Source: Clostridiales bacterium
Lineage (GTDB): Bacteria > Bacillota > Clostridia > Oscillospirales > Oscillospiraceae
DNA: 64,000 nt
Direction: 5' to 3'
Assembly (NCBI GenBank): GCA_020859945.1
Contig: JAJBVG010000079.1
Coordinates: forward strand, 32,218-96,217
Shown here piece after piece: positions 9,002 through 16,789 of the stretch (position 1 is the first letter of the stretch; every line of letters starts with the position of its first letter). The notes below the pieces were generated by a model, which worked only from the letters and a program-made list of their open reading frames with translations, had not been told where the DNA came from and made no database searches. A program made the translations under genes and the position numbers.

Positions 9002-9709
9002 TCATTCGTTGACGTTTTTGATGACATCGTCGGTTTTGCCGGTGGCAAGGTCGATGTACCGCACGAACAGGGAGACCTTGTTCTCCTTGTTCAGGCTGTC
9101 CCACAGCAGGTCAGCCAGCTCCCCGGCGGTGGCGGCGGAGATGCCCACCCGCTCCGGCTCGCCCTCGAAGGAGGGGAGGGGGTCGCCGTCGCCCATGTAG
9201 GTGTGGAGGAAGCGGCCCTCCCCGGCGACAGGGGCGTCGTACTCGTAGAAGTACCGGCAGCAGCAGGAGGGGTCGCCGTCGGCGCTCTTGAGGATGGACA
9301 GGTTATAGCTGCCATCGGGTTTCACTACGCCGGAGATGCGGGGGGTGTAGTTGGGGGCGTCCGGCTCGAAGGTCCGGGTCAGCAGGGCGTGGCGGTAGCA
9401 GTGGCCCTCCTGGAACGCCTGCCAGATGGTGTCGGTCTGGTCGCCGTTGGTGACGATGGTTTTGCCGTCGTAGTACCGGACGGGATGGTAGATGACCAGG
9501 CTGGGGTCTACCATCTTGGCGGGGTCAAACGCCTGGGTGCGAATGCCGTCCTCGGTGACGGTGAAAATCCGGTTGCGGCTGTTCACGCTGCGGCCCATGA
9601 TGAAGTAGGCGATGACCGCCTGGGTGTTGTCCGCGCTGCGGCCCAGCAGGATGCCCCGGCCGGGATAGGGGTTGTTTTTCAGTTCGGTTGCAATATCCAG
9701 TTTTTTCAT
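9002..9709 (-). CDS. purO: IMP cyclohydrolase, PurO type
   Basis: Closes FAICAR to IMP, the last step of purine synthesis. 235 residues related to the archaeal PurO family (IMP_cyclohyd), not to the MGS-like domain of bacterial PurH. Recognisable are the N-terminal NPYPGRGILLG, the GRSVNSRNR segment, the NYTPRISG segment and the cysteine-rich SCCCRYFYEYD. GGGAGG precedes ATG 9709. It stands next to a stand-alone AICAR transformylase, so the pair replaces bifunctional PurH. The substrate is inferred from family and context. Confidence 0.88.
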   Translation of the reverse strand: MKKLDIATELKNNPYPGRGILLGRSADNTQAVIAYFIMGRSVNSRNRIFTVTEDGIRTQAFDPAKMVDPSLVIYHPVRYYDGKTIVTNGDQTDTIWQAFQEGHCYRHALLTRTFEPDAPNYTPRISGVVKPDGSYNLSILKSADGDPSCCCRYFYEYDAPVAGEGRFLHTYMGDGDPLPSFEGEPERVGISAATAGELADLLWDSLNKENKVSLFVRYIDLATGKTDDVIKNVNE

Positions 9710-9800
9710 AGGAACCTCCCAATGCGCCCTGGGCGCGAAACAGTCGTAAAAGTCAAGAATCTGATTATCCCTTTGAATCAGCCGCGTCTATTTATAGCGG

Positions 9801-9828
9801 CTAGTGACTAGTGATTAGTGGCTAGAAA
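9801..9828. repeat. Heptamer tandem repeat, four units
   Basis: CTAGTGA, CTAGTGA, TTAGTGG and CTAGAAA in direct succession, in the gap between the DUF1796-like gene and purO. The consensus is the reverse complement of the array at 20067. Confidence 0.75.
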
Positions 9829-9892
9829 AATGGCGTTTCTTATAGAAATTCCACATCTGTCGGACAAAATTGACATTAGCGACAAGCACTTT

Positions 9893-9951
9893 CCCCTCTT
9901 GCCTCCCCTGAAAGGGGAGGAGGGCCGCCGCCGTAGGCGGTGGCGGAGGGG
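9893..9951. repeat. Three-stem palindromic repeat
   Basis: An outer stem CCCCTC/GAGGGG (9893-9898 with 9946-9951) encloses two perfect or near-perfect hairpins, 9902-9908/9914-9920 and 9924-9932/9936-9944. The whole can fold as a cruciform on either strand. It has the look of the short palindromic intergenic repeats common in gut Clostridia. No U-tract follows, so it is not a normal terminator. Confidence 0.65.
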
Positions 9952-9995
9952 TTTTGGCACATGGCCGAATAAAAGGAATAACCGGAAAGTCAAAA

Positions 9996-10721
9996 TCATT
10001 GAAACATCCGCAGGGCATACCGGTCTCCGTCAAACTCGTCGAAAATCGCCGCCCACCCAGCCTGGTCGCCGCCGGACTGGGCCTGTCCCTCCTTTGCAAA
10101 AGAGGAGACGGTGCGGAAGGTCAAGTGGTCGTTCTCCAGCCGGGTCAGCCGGGGGAGGGCGTAGGCCCGCTCGGTCACCACCACCAGCAGGTAGTTCCCA
10201 CCCCGGTAGTGCTGCTCCAGCCACAGGGCCAGGGCCGCCACATCGTTGATGGCCCCCTCCGGGTCCAGAGCAATCTTGGCGTTTTTCATCACGAAAAGGG
10301 TGGTGCGGTCCCCCTCCAGCAGCCGCTGGAACTTGTGCTCCAGGTGGGCCATGCGGCCCCGCAGCTCCTGCATGGCCTGTACCACGGCCTGAGGGTCCTC
10401 CCGACCGTCGGGCAGCCGCAACTGCTCCACCGGCGTTTTGCCGTGGAAGGAGAGGTGGGTGGTCTTGCAGAGGAACATCCCGTTGCTTTGCAGCTCCACG
10501 CCGCCGGAGAGGATGGTCTCCGGGTACTCCATGCACCGGGGCAAGTCCGCGTCGCCGTAGACGTAGCACCAGGAGAAGGGGTAGGAATCCAAGTTTCCGT
10601 CCAGGTGGTCCTGGATGCGGAAGCTGACCTCGCAGTTGAAGCCCAGGCTGACGATGGTATCGAAATGCGCGGGCCAGGCCGTCTTTGGCCGGTTAAACCC
10701 GTGCAGCAGTCGCTCCAGCAT
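9996..10721 (-). CDS. DUF1796-like putative papain-like cysteine peptidase
   Basis: 241 residues resembling the DUF1796 family, described as putative papain-like cysteine peptidases. The N-terminal DTIVSLGFNCEVSFRIQDHL contains the conserved cysteine, followed by a YPFSWCYV segment; both are typical of the family. No signal peptide or membrane segment is seen. It starts 2 bases after the purN stop with no clear ribosome site, so translation is probably coupled to purN. Why such a gene lies within a purine operon is unknown, and no catalytic activity can be claimed. Confidence 0.6.
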   Translation of the reverse strand: MLERLLHGFNRPKTAWPAHFDTIVSLGFNCEVSFRIQDHLDGNLDSYPFSWCYVYGDADLPRCMEYPETILSGGVELQSNGMFLCKTTHLSFHGKTPVEQLRLPDGREDPQAVVQAMQELRGRMAHLEHKFQRLLEGDRTTLFVMKNAKIALDPEGAINDVAALALWLEQHYRGGNYLLVVVTERAYALPRLTRLENDHLTFRTVSSFAKEGQAQSGGDQAGWAAIFDEFDGDRYALRMFQ

Positions 10722-10723
10722 CG

Positions 10724-11347
10724 TCAGCGAATGTGAACGATGCGGCCCTCTACGGAAAGCCGCCCTTCACAGAATAAGCTCACAGCCTGGGGCAGGAGGA
10801 CCCATTCCGCCTGCTCCATGATGCGGCGCTGCAAGGTCGCGGGGGTGTCGTCCTCGTTGACGGCCACGGCCTTTTGCAGGATGATGGGGCCGCCGTCGCA
10901 CTCCTCAGAGACGAAGTGGACGGTGGCGCCGGAAACTTTGACGCCGTATTCCAGCGCCCGCTCGTGGACGTGCAGCCCATAATAGCCCTCTCCGCAGAAG
11001 GAGGGGATGAGGGCGGGGTGGATGTTGATGATGGCGTTGGGGTAGGCGTGTACCAGCTCCTCGGTGAGGACGTACATAAACCCGGCCAGCACCACCAGGC
11101 CGATGTCCAGCTCCTGGAGCTGTTGGGCCAGGGCGACTGTCATGGCCTGGTTGTCCGCGTAGTCTTTCCGGTTGACCACATAGCCGGGGATGTTCGCCTT
11201 CGCCGCCCGCTCCAGGGCGTAGGCGGTGGGGGAGGAGGAGATCACGGCGGCGATTTCGCCGTTTTTGATCTCCCCTCTGGCCTGGGCGTCGATGAGGGCT
11301 TGGAGGTTGGTGCCGCCGCCGGACACCAGCACAGCAATGCGCACCAT
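10724..11347 (-). CDS. purN: Phosphoribosylglycinamide formyltransferase (GAR transformylase)
   Basis: Third step of purine synthesis, formylating GAR with 10-formyl-tetrahydrofolate. 207 residues. MVRIAVLVSGGGTNLQAL is the PurN start, and the active-site NIHPALIPSF with its catalytic Asn-His is intact, followed by the downstream Asp in SEECDGGPI. Its ATG overlaps the purM stop by one base (TGATG), indicating translational coupling. It uses folate, so purine flux depends on formate/folate supply. Confidence 0.97.
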   Translation of the reverse strand: MVRIAVLVSGGGTNLQALIDAQARGEIKNGEIAAVISSSPTAYALERAAKANIPGYVVNRKDYADNQAMTVALAQQLQELDIGLVVLAGFMYVLTEELVHAYPNAIINIHPALIPSFCGEGYYGLHVHERALEYGVKVSGATVHFVSEECDGGPIILQKAVAVNEDDTPATLQRRIMEQAEWVLLPQAVSLFCEGRLSVEGRIVHIR

Positions 11348-12393
11348 CAGAACAGCACCTCCACGCCGGCGTCTCCCGCCTTGACGGAGCCGATGATAAA
11401 GCCATGCTGTCCGGCGCGGACGGCGGTGCCCATAGCCAGACCCGCCTGGTCTTTGGGCAGGGCCACGACCATGCCAATGCCCATGTTGAAGGTGTTGTAC
11501 ATATCTCTTGTGGGGATATTCCCGGCCCGCTGGATGATGTCGAAGATGGGCAGGCGGGGGAAGGAACGGGTGTCGATGACAGCGGTCAGCCCCTTCTTCA
11601 TCATGCGGGGGACGTTTTCATAGAAGCCACCGCCGGTGATGTGGCTGACGCCGTGGATGTCCACCCCGGCGGCCAGCAGCTGGCGGATGGCGTGGACATA
11701 GATGACGGTGGGCCGCAGCAGCTCCGCGCCCAGGGTGTTGCCCAGTTCGTCATAGTGGTCGTCCCAGTGGTTCTCGATGTCCAGCACCTTGCGGACCAGA
11801 GAGAAGCCGTTGGAGTGGACGCCGCTGGAGGTCATGCCTAGCAGCACGTCACCCTCCTGCATCCGAGCCTCGGGGTCGATGCGCTTGTCCGCGTCCACCA
11901 TGCCCACGGCGAACCCAGCCAGGTCGTACTCGTTCTCCGGGTAGAAGCCGGGCATTTCTGCGGTCTCGCCGCCCACCAGGGCGCAGTCGGACATCTTGCA
12001 GCCATCGGTGATGCCCTTGACGATCTGCTCAATACGGCTGGGGACGTTCTTGCCGCAGGCGATGTAATCCAGGAAAAACAGAGGCATAGCGCCGCCGCAG
12101 ATGATGTCGTTGACGCACATGGCCACGCAGTCGATGCCCACAGTGTCGTGCTTGTCCATCAAAAAGGCCAGCTTCAGCTTGGTGCCCACGCCGTCCGTAC
12201 CGGAAACCAGCACGGGGCGCTTCATACCAGCGAAGTCCGGGGCAAACTGACCGCCGAAGCCGCCCAGGTCCCCCAGCACGCCGGGGATATAAGTGGAGGC
12301 GACCAGGGGCTTGATGCGGTCCACCGCCTCGTATCCGGCGGTCACATCCACCCCGGCGGCAGCGTAGGAAGCGGATTTGCTGTTGGTGTTCAT
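11347..12393 (-). CDS. purM: Phosphoribosylformylglycinamidine cyclo-ligase (AIR synthetase)
   Basis: Fifth step of purine synthesis: ATP-dependent ring closure of FGAM to AIR. 348 residues, normal for the family. Typical segments are YAAAGVDVTAGYEAV, VSGTDGVGTKLK, CVNDI and GGETAEMPGFY. The ATG lies 2 bases after the purF stop and its GAGGAGG site lies within the end of purF. FGAM synthase (purL or purSQL), which makes its substrate, is not in this window. Confidence 0.97.
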   Translation of the reverse strand: MNTNSKSASYAAAGVDVTAGYEAVDRIKPLVASTYIPGVLGDLGGFGGQFAPDFAGMKRPVLVSGTDGVGTKLKLAFLMDKHDTVGIDCVAMCVNDIICGGAMPLFFLDYIACGKNVPSRIEQIVKGITDGCKMSDCALVGGETAEMPGFYPENEYDLAGFAVGMVDADKRIDPEARMQEGDVLLGMTSSGVHSNGFSLVRKVLDIENHWDDHYDELGNTLGAELLRPTVIYVHAIRQLLAAGVDIHGVSHITGGGFYENVPRMMKKGLTAVIDTRSFPRLPIFDIIQRAGNIPTRDMYNTFNMGIGMVVALPKDQAGLAMGTAVRAGQHGFIIGSVKAGDAGVEVLF

Positions 12394-12395
12394 GT

Positions 12396-13895
12396 TCAGG
12401 TTTCCTCCTCAGGATAGGTGACAGAGTAGAGCGGCTCGGAGCGGAGCTTGGGGATGGGCAGGACGTAGTTGCCGGAAAAGCAGGCGTCGCAGTACCGCAG
12501 GTTCAGCTTTTTGGACAGGTGCTCCAGCCCCTCCAGAGGCATATATTGCAGGGAATCCGCGCCGATGAGCTGACACACTTCTTCCTCCGTCCGGTTGTAG
12601 GCGACCAAGTGCCGTTCGTTGGGGATGGCGGTGCCGTAATAGCAGGCGTAGACAAAGGGAGGCGCGGTGATTTTTACATGGACCTCGGTGGCCCCTGCGT
12701 CCCGCAGCAACTGCACGATGCGGGCCATAGTGCCGCCCCGGACGATGGAATCGTCTACCAAAACCAGGCGTTTTCCCTTGACCACGGCGCTCATGGCGTT
12801 GAGCTTGATGCGGATGGACTTCTGCCGCTGGATTTTGCGGCTCTGGATGAACGTCCGCTGAATATAGCGGTTTTTCATCAGCCCCATGCCGTAGGGGATG
12901 CCGGACTCCTTGGCGTAGCCCATGGCGGCCACAATGCCGCTATCGGGGACGCCCACCACCAAATCGGCCTCGGTGTTGGAATACCGGGCCAGACAGCGTC
13001 CCGCTTCCTCCCGGACTACGCCCACTGGCGCGCCGTCGATGACGGAATCCTGCCGGGCGAAGTAGATCAGCTCAAACATGCACAGGGCGGACTTGGCGTG
13101 GCGCACGGCACACTGATAGCTTTTCAGCTGACCGTGATGGACCACCGCCACCTCCCCCGGCGCGATGTCCCGGATGAGGGTGCCGCCCAGGGACTGGATG
13201 GCGCAGGACTCGGAAGAGAACACATAGCAGTCTCCCACCTTGCCCACGCAGAGGGGGCGGATACCGTTGGGGTCCCGGGCGGCGATGAGGGTGTCCCGGT
13301 CCATCATGACGATGGAAAACGCGCCGATCATATACTCCATGGCGTTGAGCACCGCGTCCTCCAGAGTGTTGGTGCGCAGGTGCTCCCGGACGATGAGGTT
13401 GGTGATGATCTCCGCGTCGTTGGTGGTCTGGAAGATGGCGCCCCGGCTCTCCATTTCGGTTTTCAGAGCGGCGCTGTTGACCAGCTTGCCGTTATAACAC
13501 AGGGCGATGGAGCCGGAGGCGTGGTGGGCCACGATGGGCTGGGCGTTGTTGGGGTTGGCGTCCATCAGGTCGTTGGCATGGCGGACGTGGCCGATGGCGG
13601 CGGTGGCCCCGGCCATTTTTTGCAGGTCCCGGCTGGCGAACACCTCCGGCACCAGCCCCTTGCCCTTGCGCAGACTCAGAATGCCGTTGGCGGAGCAGGT
13701 GGCGATGCCGCAGGACTCCTGCCCTCGGTGCTGGAGGGCGTAGAGGGCGTTGTAGGTGTCAAAGGCCGGGTCCCGGGAGAAACTGGGGTCGCTGCCCGCT
13801 GGCTCTCCCGGTGCCTGGGCCTTGATGATGCCGAATACGCCGCATTCCTCGTGCAGTTTATCGGGATTTTCAGGTAAAATGGCGTTGTGGTTCAT
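12396..13895 (-). CDS. purF: Amidophosphoribosyltransferase
   Basis: First committed step of purine synthesis: PRPP plus glutamine to phosphoribosylamine. 499 residues with an N-terminal class-II glutaminase domain and a C-terminal phosphoribosyltransferase domain. The nucleophile should be Cys18 (EECGVFGII) after removal of a 17-residue propeptide, as in the B. subtilis type. The PRPP loop is LVLVDDSIVRGGT. The C-terminal CDACFSG is consistent with the oxygen-sensitive [4Fe-4S] form. ATG 13895 has GGGAGG directly upstream. Feedback inhibition by AMP and GMP is known for the family. Confidence 0.97.
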   Translation of the reverse strand: MNHNAILPENPDKLHEECGVFGIIKAQAPGEPAGSDPSFSRDPAFDTYNALYALQHRGQESCGIATCSANGILSLRKGKGLVPEVFASRDLQKMAGATAAIGHVRHANDLMDANPNNAQPIVAHHASGSIALCYNGKLVNSAALKTEMESRGAIFQTTNDAEIITNLIVREHLRTNTLEDAVLNAMEYMIGAFSIVMMDRDTLIAARDPNGIRPLCVGKVGDCYVFSSESCAIQSLGGTLIRDIAPGEVAVVHHGQLKSYQCAVRHAKSALCMFELIYFARQDSVIDGAPVGVVREEAGRCLARYSNTEADLVVGVPDSGIVAAMGYAKESGIPYGMGLMKNRYIQRTFIQSRKIQRQKSIRIKLNAMSAVVKGKRLVLVDDSIVRGGTMARIVQLLRDAGATEVHVKITAPPFVYACYYGTAIPNERHLVAYNRTEEEVCQLIGADSLQYMPLEGLEHLSKKLNLRYCDACFSGNYVLPIPKLRSEPLYSVTYPEEET

Positions 13896-13933
13896 GGTTC
13901 CTCCCAAACGGGGCGAAAGCGGGGACCGGCTGG

Positions 13934-14650
13934 TCATGCCTCCCCCATCAGGCGGCGCATGACCTCCTGGTAGGCGTCCTCCACGTTGCCCATATCCCGG
14001 CGGAAGCGGTCCTTGTCCAGCTTCTCGTGGGTGTTCTCGTCCCAAAGACGGCAGGTGTCGGGGCTGATCTCGTCGGCCAGGACGATCTGACCATCGGCGG
14101 TCTTGCCAAACTCGATCTTGAAGTCCACCAGGTCGATGCCGATGCCCTTCAGATAAGACTTCAGGAAAGCATTGATTTTGAAGGTGTAGTCCTTGATGAG
14201 GTTGACCTCGTCCCAGGTGACCAGCTTCAGGGCCACAGCGTGGTAGGCGTTGAGCAGGGGGTCGCCCAGGTCGTCGTTTTTATAGGAGAACTCGATGGTG
14301 GGCTCGTCAAAGACGATGCCCTCCCGGACGCCGTAGTGCTTGGCGAAGGAACCGGCGGAGATGTTGCGGACGATGACCTCCAGCGGGACAATGGAGACCT
14401 TCTTCACGGCGGTCTCCCGGTCGGAAAGCTGCTGGATGAAATGGGTGGGTACGCCCGCCTCTGCCTCCAGCTTCTGCATCATAAAGTTGGACATCTTGTT
14501 GTTGATAACGCCCTTGCCCACGATGGTGCCCTTTTTCAGGCCGTTGAACGCGGTGGCGTCGTCCTTATAGTCCACGATGACCACGTTGGGGTCATCGGTG
14601 GCGAATACCTTTTTGGCCTTGCCTTCGTAGAGCTGTTCCAGTTTTTCCAT
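13934..14650 (-). CDS. purC: SAICAR synthetase
   Basis: Phosphoribosylaminoimidazole-succinocarboxamide synthase: couples aspartate to CAIR with ATP. 238 residues, the short bacterial form. It starts MEKLEQLYEGKAKKVF and contains VPLEVIVRNISAGS and DFKIEFGK, all PurC signatures. AAAGGA lies about 10 bases before the ATG. It lies between purE and purF in the operon. purB, needed next, is not in the window. Confidence 0.97.
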   Translation of the reverse strand: MEKLEQLYEGKAKKVFATDDPNVVIVDYKDDATAFNGLKKGTIVGKGVINNKMSNFMMQKLEAEAGVPTHFIQQLSDRETAVKKVSIVPLEVIVRNISAGSFAKHYGVREGIVFDEPTIEFSYKNDDLGDPLLNAYHAVALKLVTWDEVNLIKDYTFKINAFLKSYLKGIGIDLVDFKIEFGKTADGQIVLADEISPDTCRLWDENTHEKLDKDRFRRDMGNVEDAYQEVMRRLMGEA

Positions 14651-14702
14651 GATGAATCGTTCCTTTCCAAAATCAAAAAGTTGGGATACGCTATGCTTGA
14701 GT

Positions 14703-15194
14703 TCAAATTTCCTGGGCCTGGAGCTTTGCGTCCTTTTCGGCCACCTGCTGAGCCATCTCTGCCTTGAAGTCGGCCAGCTTCTGGACCAGGGAGGGCTCCT
14801 CCAGGGCCAGCATCTGAGCGGCCAGGATACCGGCGTTGGCGGCTCCGTTGACGCCCACCGTGGCCACGGGGATGCCGGAGGGCATTTGCACGATGGAGAG
14901 CAGGCTGTCCAGTCCGCCCATCATAGAGGTCTTGATGGGGACGCCGATGACGGGGAGGGTAGTGTACGCGGCCAGCACCCCGCCCAGGTGAGCGGCCTTG
15001 CCCGCTCCGGCGATAATAACGCCGAAGCCCTTTTCGGCGGCGGTGGAGGCGAACTGCTCCGCTGCGGCGGGGGTGCGGTGGGCGGAGATCACATGGACCT
15101 CATAGGGGATGCCGAACTGTTTCAGCTTGTCCACAGCGTCCTTCATGACGGGAAGGTCGCTGTCGGACCCCATGATCACAGCAACTTTTTTCAT
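14703..15194 (-). CDS. purE: N5-carboxyaminoimidazole ribonucleotide mutase
   Basis: Class I PurE, which converts N5-CAIR to CAIR. 163 residues. MKKVAVIMGSDSDLPVMKDA and the VISAHRTPA motif with the catalytic histidine are intact, as is AGAGKAAHLGGVLAAYT. The AGGAGG site before ATG 15194 fixes the start. It is the first full gene of the pur operon. purK, which makes N5-CAIR, is not in the window. The AHLPG loop typical of many class I enzymes reads AHLGG here. Confidence 0.95.
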   Translation of the reverse strand: MKKVAVIMGSDSDLPVMKDAVDKLKQFGIPYEVHVISAHRTPAAAEQFASTAAEKGFGVIIAGAGKAAHLGGVLAAYTTLPVIGVPIKTSMMGGLDSLLSIVQMPSGIPVATVGVNGAANAGILAAQMLALEEPSLVQKLADFKAEMAQQVAEKDAKLQAQEI

Positions 15195-15266
15195 TGAAAA
15201 AACCTCCTGAGCGATTGTTGTAAAGGGGAGAGGGGAGACGGCGCAGAGATGTGCGCACACCTCACC

Positions 15267-15302
15267 GAAAAAAAGCAAGCAGAGTGGAACATCTGCCTGC
15301 TT
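15267..15302 (-). terminator. Intrinsic terminator in the pur operon leader (candidate attenuator)
   Basis: On the minus strand an 11-bp stem (15292-15302 with 15273-15283, one G-U pair), an 8-base loop and a run of seven U. It lies 73 bases before the purE ATG and only 4 bases after the stop codon of a short leader ORF. A terminator between promoter and first gene implies conditional read-through. Confidence 0.75.
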
Positions 15303-15306
15303 TGGT

Positions 15307-15390
15307 TCATAGGATAGACTGATAGAAGGGAAAGAGAAAACGGACAGACGCCACGCCGACAATGCGTCCGCTGCGCTGCACATCCGCCAT
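15307..15390 (-). CDS. Candidate leader peptide of the pur operon (27 residues)
   Basis: A 27-codon ORF starting MADVQRSGRI and ending FLFPFYQSIL. GGGAGGG sits 8 bases before its ATG and a plausible promoter starts about 25 bases upstream. The stop codon lies 4 bases before the first arm of an intrinsic terminator. A ribosome finishing the peptide would cover that arm, so translation of the leader could favour read-through into purE. This is inference from layout; the peptide resembles no family I know. The gap 15195-15575 otherwise holds only this leader, the terminator, the promoter and a hairpin after the glycosyltransferase. Confidence 0.5.
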   Translation of the reverse strand: MADVQRSGRIVGVASVRFLFPFYQSIL

Positions 15391-15422
15391 AGAACAATCC
15401 CTCCCCACCCTTGAATGATGAT

Positions 15423-15451
15423 AGTTTATCCCAAAAACAGCGGCTTTTCAA
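15423..15451 (-). promoter_or_regulatory. Promoter of the pur operon
   Basis: Minus strand: -35 TTGAAA (15446-15451), a 17-base spacer and -10 TAAACT (15423-15428). Transcription would start near 15416, about 25 bases before the leader ORF. The -10 box is weak (4 of 6). Confidence 0.55.
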
Positions 15452-15483
15452 GGGGAGAGAGGGGGCTTTGTTCAACTTTGTAC

Positions 15484-15526
15484 GCTTGAACAACCGCCGC
15501 CGAAAAAACGGCGGACTTGTTGAGCG
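15484..15526 (-). terminator. Hairpin downstream of the glycosyltransferase gene
   Basis: CCGCCG/CGGCGG stem (15497-15502 with 15509-15514) with an A-rich loop, extended outward by a second complementary block (CGCT/AGCG and AACAA/TTGTT). It lies about 50 bases after the glycosyltransferase stop. There is no external U-tract, so a terminator role is only possible. Confidence 0.4.
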
Positions 15527-15575
15527 TTTCGCTTGAATGTGGACGAAAGGACAGGGGAGAGAGGGTGGCCCGCCG

Positions 15576-16676
15576 TCAAAATCCGTTGGCGTCGAACATC
15601 TGGGCCAAGTAGCGTCCCCGCACCCGCCAATCGGCGGCGGCGGCGTAGGCGGTGCGCCGCCGGGCGAAGGCGTCGCCGTCCTCCTCCAGAGCCAGGGAGC
15701 AGGCGCTGACAAATTCGATGTCGAAATGGGCGGTGTACACTACGTCGCCGTAGAAAGGTTCGTTGTCCCCGGAGAGCATGGTCACGATGGGCTTGCCGGA
15801 GGCCAGGTACTGGTAAAGCTGCTCTGAGGCCAGGGGCGGCGCAGGGTCCCGCTCGTCCAGCAGGGTGAAGCACACATCGAAGCCCGCCAGATACCGGGGC
15901 AGAGAGGGGAGGGACTTCTCTCCCAGGAAAAACACGTTTTTCTGCTTGCGCATGGCAGAATAGCCGGGGTTCTGCCGGGAGACCGGCCCCACAAAGACGA
16001 AGCTCCACTCCGGGTGAGCCAGCGCCGCCTGATACGCGGGGCCAAGCTGAGTGAAATCGTCCACCCGGCCCAGATAGCCAAAGATGGGCTGAGGGACGCG
16101 GGACAGGTCCGCCGGAGCAGTGGGGTAAACGGTGGCGGCCTGGGAGAACAGCGGGTAGTCCACGCCGTTGGGCAGCAAGGCCACGTTGTCGCTGTACTGA
16201 ATCAGCCGGTCCTGCAACGGCTCCGATGCGGCAAAGACCACGTCCGCCTCTCCAGCCAGCGTCGCCTCCCACTCAGGAGGGAGCTGGGACCAGTTCTGGT
16301 CACAGTCGTAGACCAGCCCGCCGCACTCCGGCAGCAGGTAGGCCAGCTCCACCTGGTCGGGACAGCGGAGCCACAGCACCGAGCGGTCAAACCCCTGTTC
16401 CTCCATGCACTGGCGGATAAAGGCGGCGTTTTGTCGGCTCCGCCGGGCGATGCGGGCGGGAGCCTCCTCGTTGGCGGGAACGCTGGCGGGCAATGTGAAG
16501 GCCAGCACCTGCTCCGCCACCCTGCCGCCCTCCCGGGGGCGGCGCAGACTGGAAAAACGGGACTGGGCAGGCTCAAAAAACAGCACCTCCGCCTGGGGGA
16601 GCCAGCGCACCAGATTCCCGATCCGGTTTGGCCCCTCGCCCCAGGGGAGATGGGAAACGCAGATGATTTGAGCCAT
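15576..16676 (-). CDS. Glycosyltransferase, family 1/4-like
   Basis: 366-residue GT-B type glycosyltransferase. The N-terminus reads MAQIICVSHLPWGEGPNRI, followed by a Rossmann-like half. The C-terminal half carries FGYLGRVDDFTQL and the donor-site segment with PPLASEQLYQYLASGKPIV, corresponding to the conserved E-x7-E region. No membrane segment is visible, so it is a cytoplasmic or peripheral enzyme. ATG 16676 has GAGGTG upstream; the frame is open further upstream but without a start signal. It stands alone, divergent from the PAP2 gene. The sugar and acceptor are unknown. Confidence 0.75.
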   Translation of the reverse strand: MAQIICVSHLPWGEGPNRIGNLVRWLPQAEVLFFEPAQSRFSSLRRPREGGRVAEQVLAFTLPASVPANEEAPARIARRSRQNAAFIRQCMEEQGFDRSVLWLRCPDQVELAYLLPECGGLVYDCDQNWSQLPPEWEATLAGEADVVFAASEPLQDRLIQYSDNVALLPNGVDYPLFSQAATVYPTAPADLSRVPQPIFGYLGRVDDFTQLGPAYQAALAHPEWSFVFVGPVSRQNPGYSAMRKQKNVFFLGEKSLPSLPRYLAGFDVCFTLLDERDPAPPLASEQLYQYLASGKPIVTMLSGDNEPFYGDVVYTAHFDIEFVSACSLALEEDGDAFARRRTAYAAAADWRVRGRYLAQMFDANGF

Positions 16677-16789
16677 AGGACAGCACCTCGCAATGCAGGT
16701 AAATTTTTTGTAAACGAAAAGCAAATTGGAATAGACAGGGGGCCTACCCTGTTGTATCATGACAGCAGTTGTTTTGCAGGAGGTCGTGT

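Noticed and set aside
15195..15420. Purine (guanine/adenine) or PRPP-type riboswitch before purE
   Set aside because: The known purine aptamer core was not seen; the terminator is preceded by a small ORF instead.
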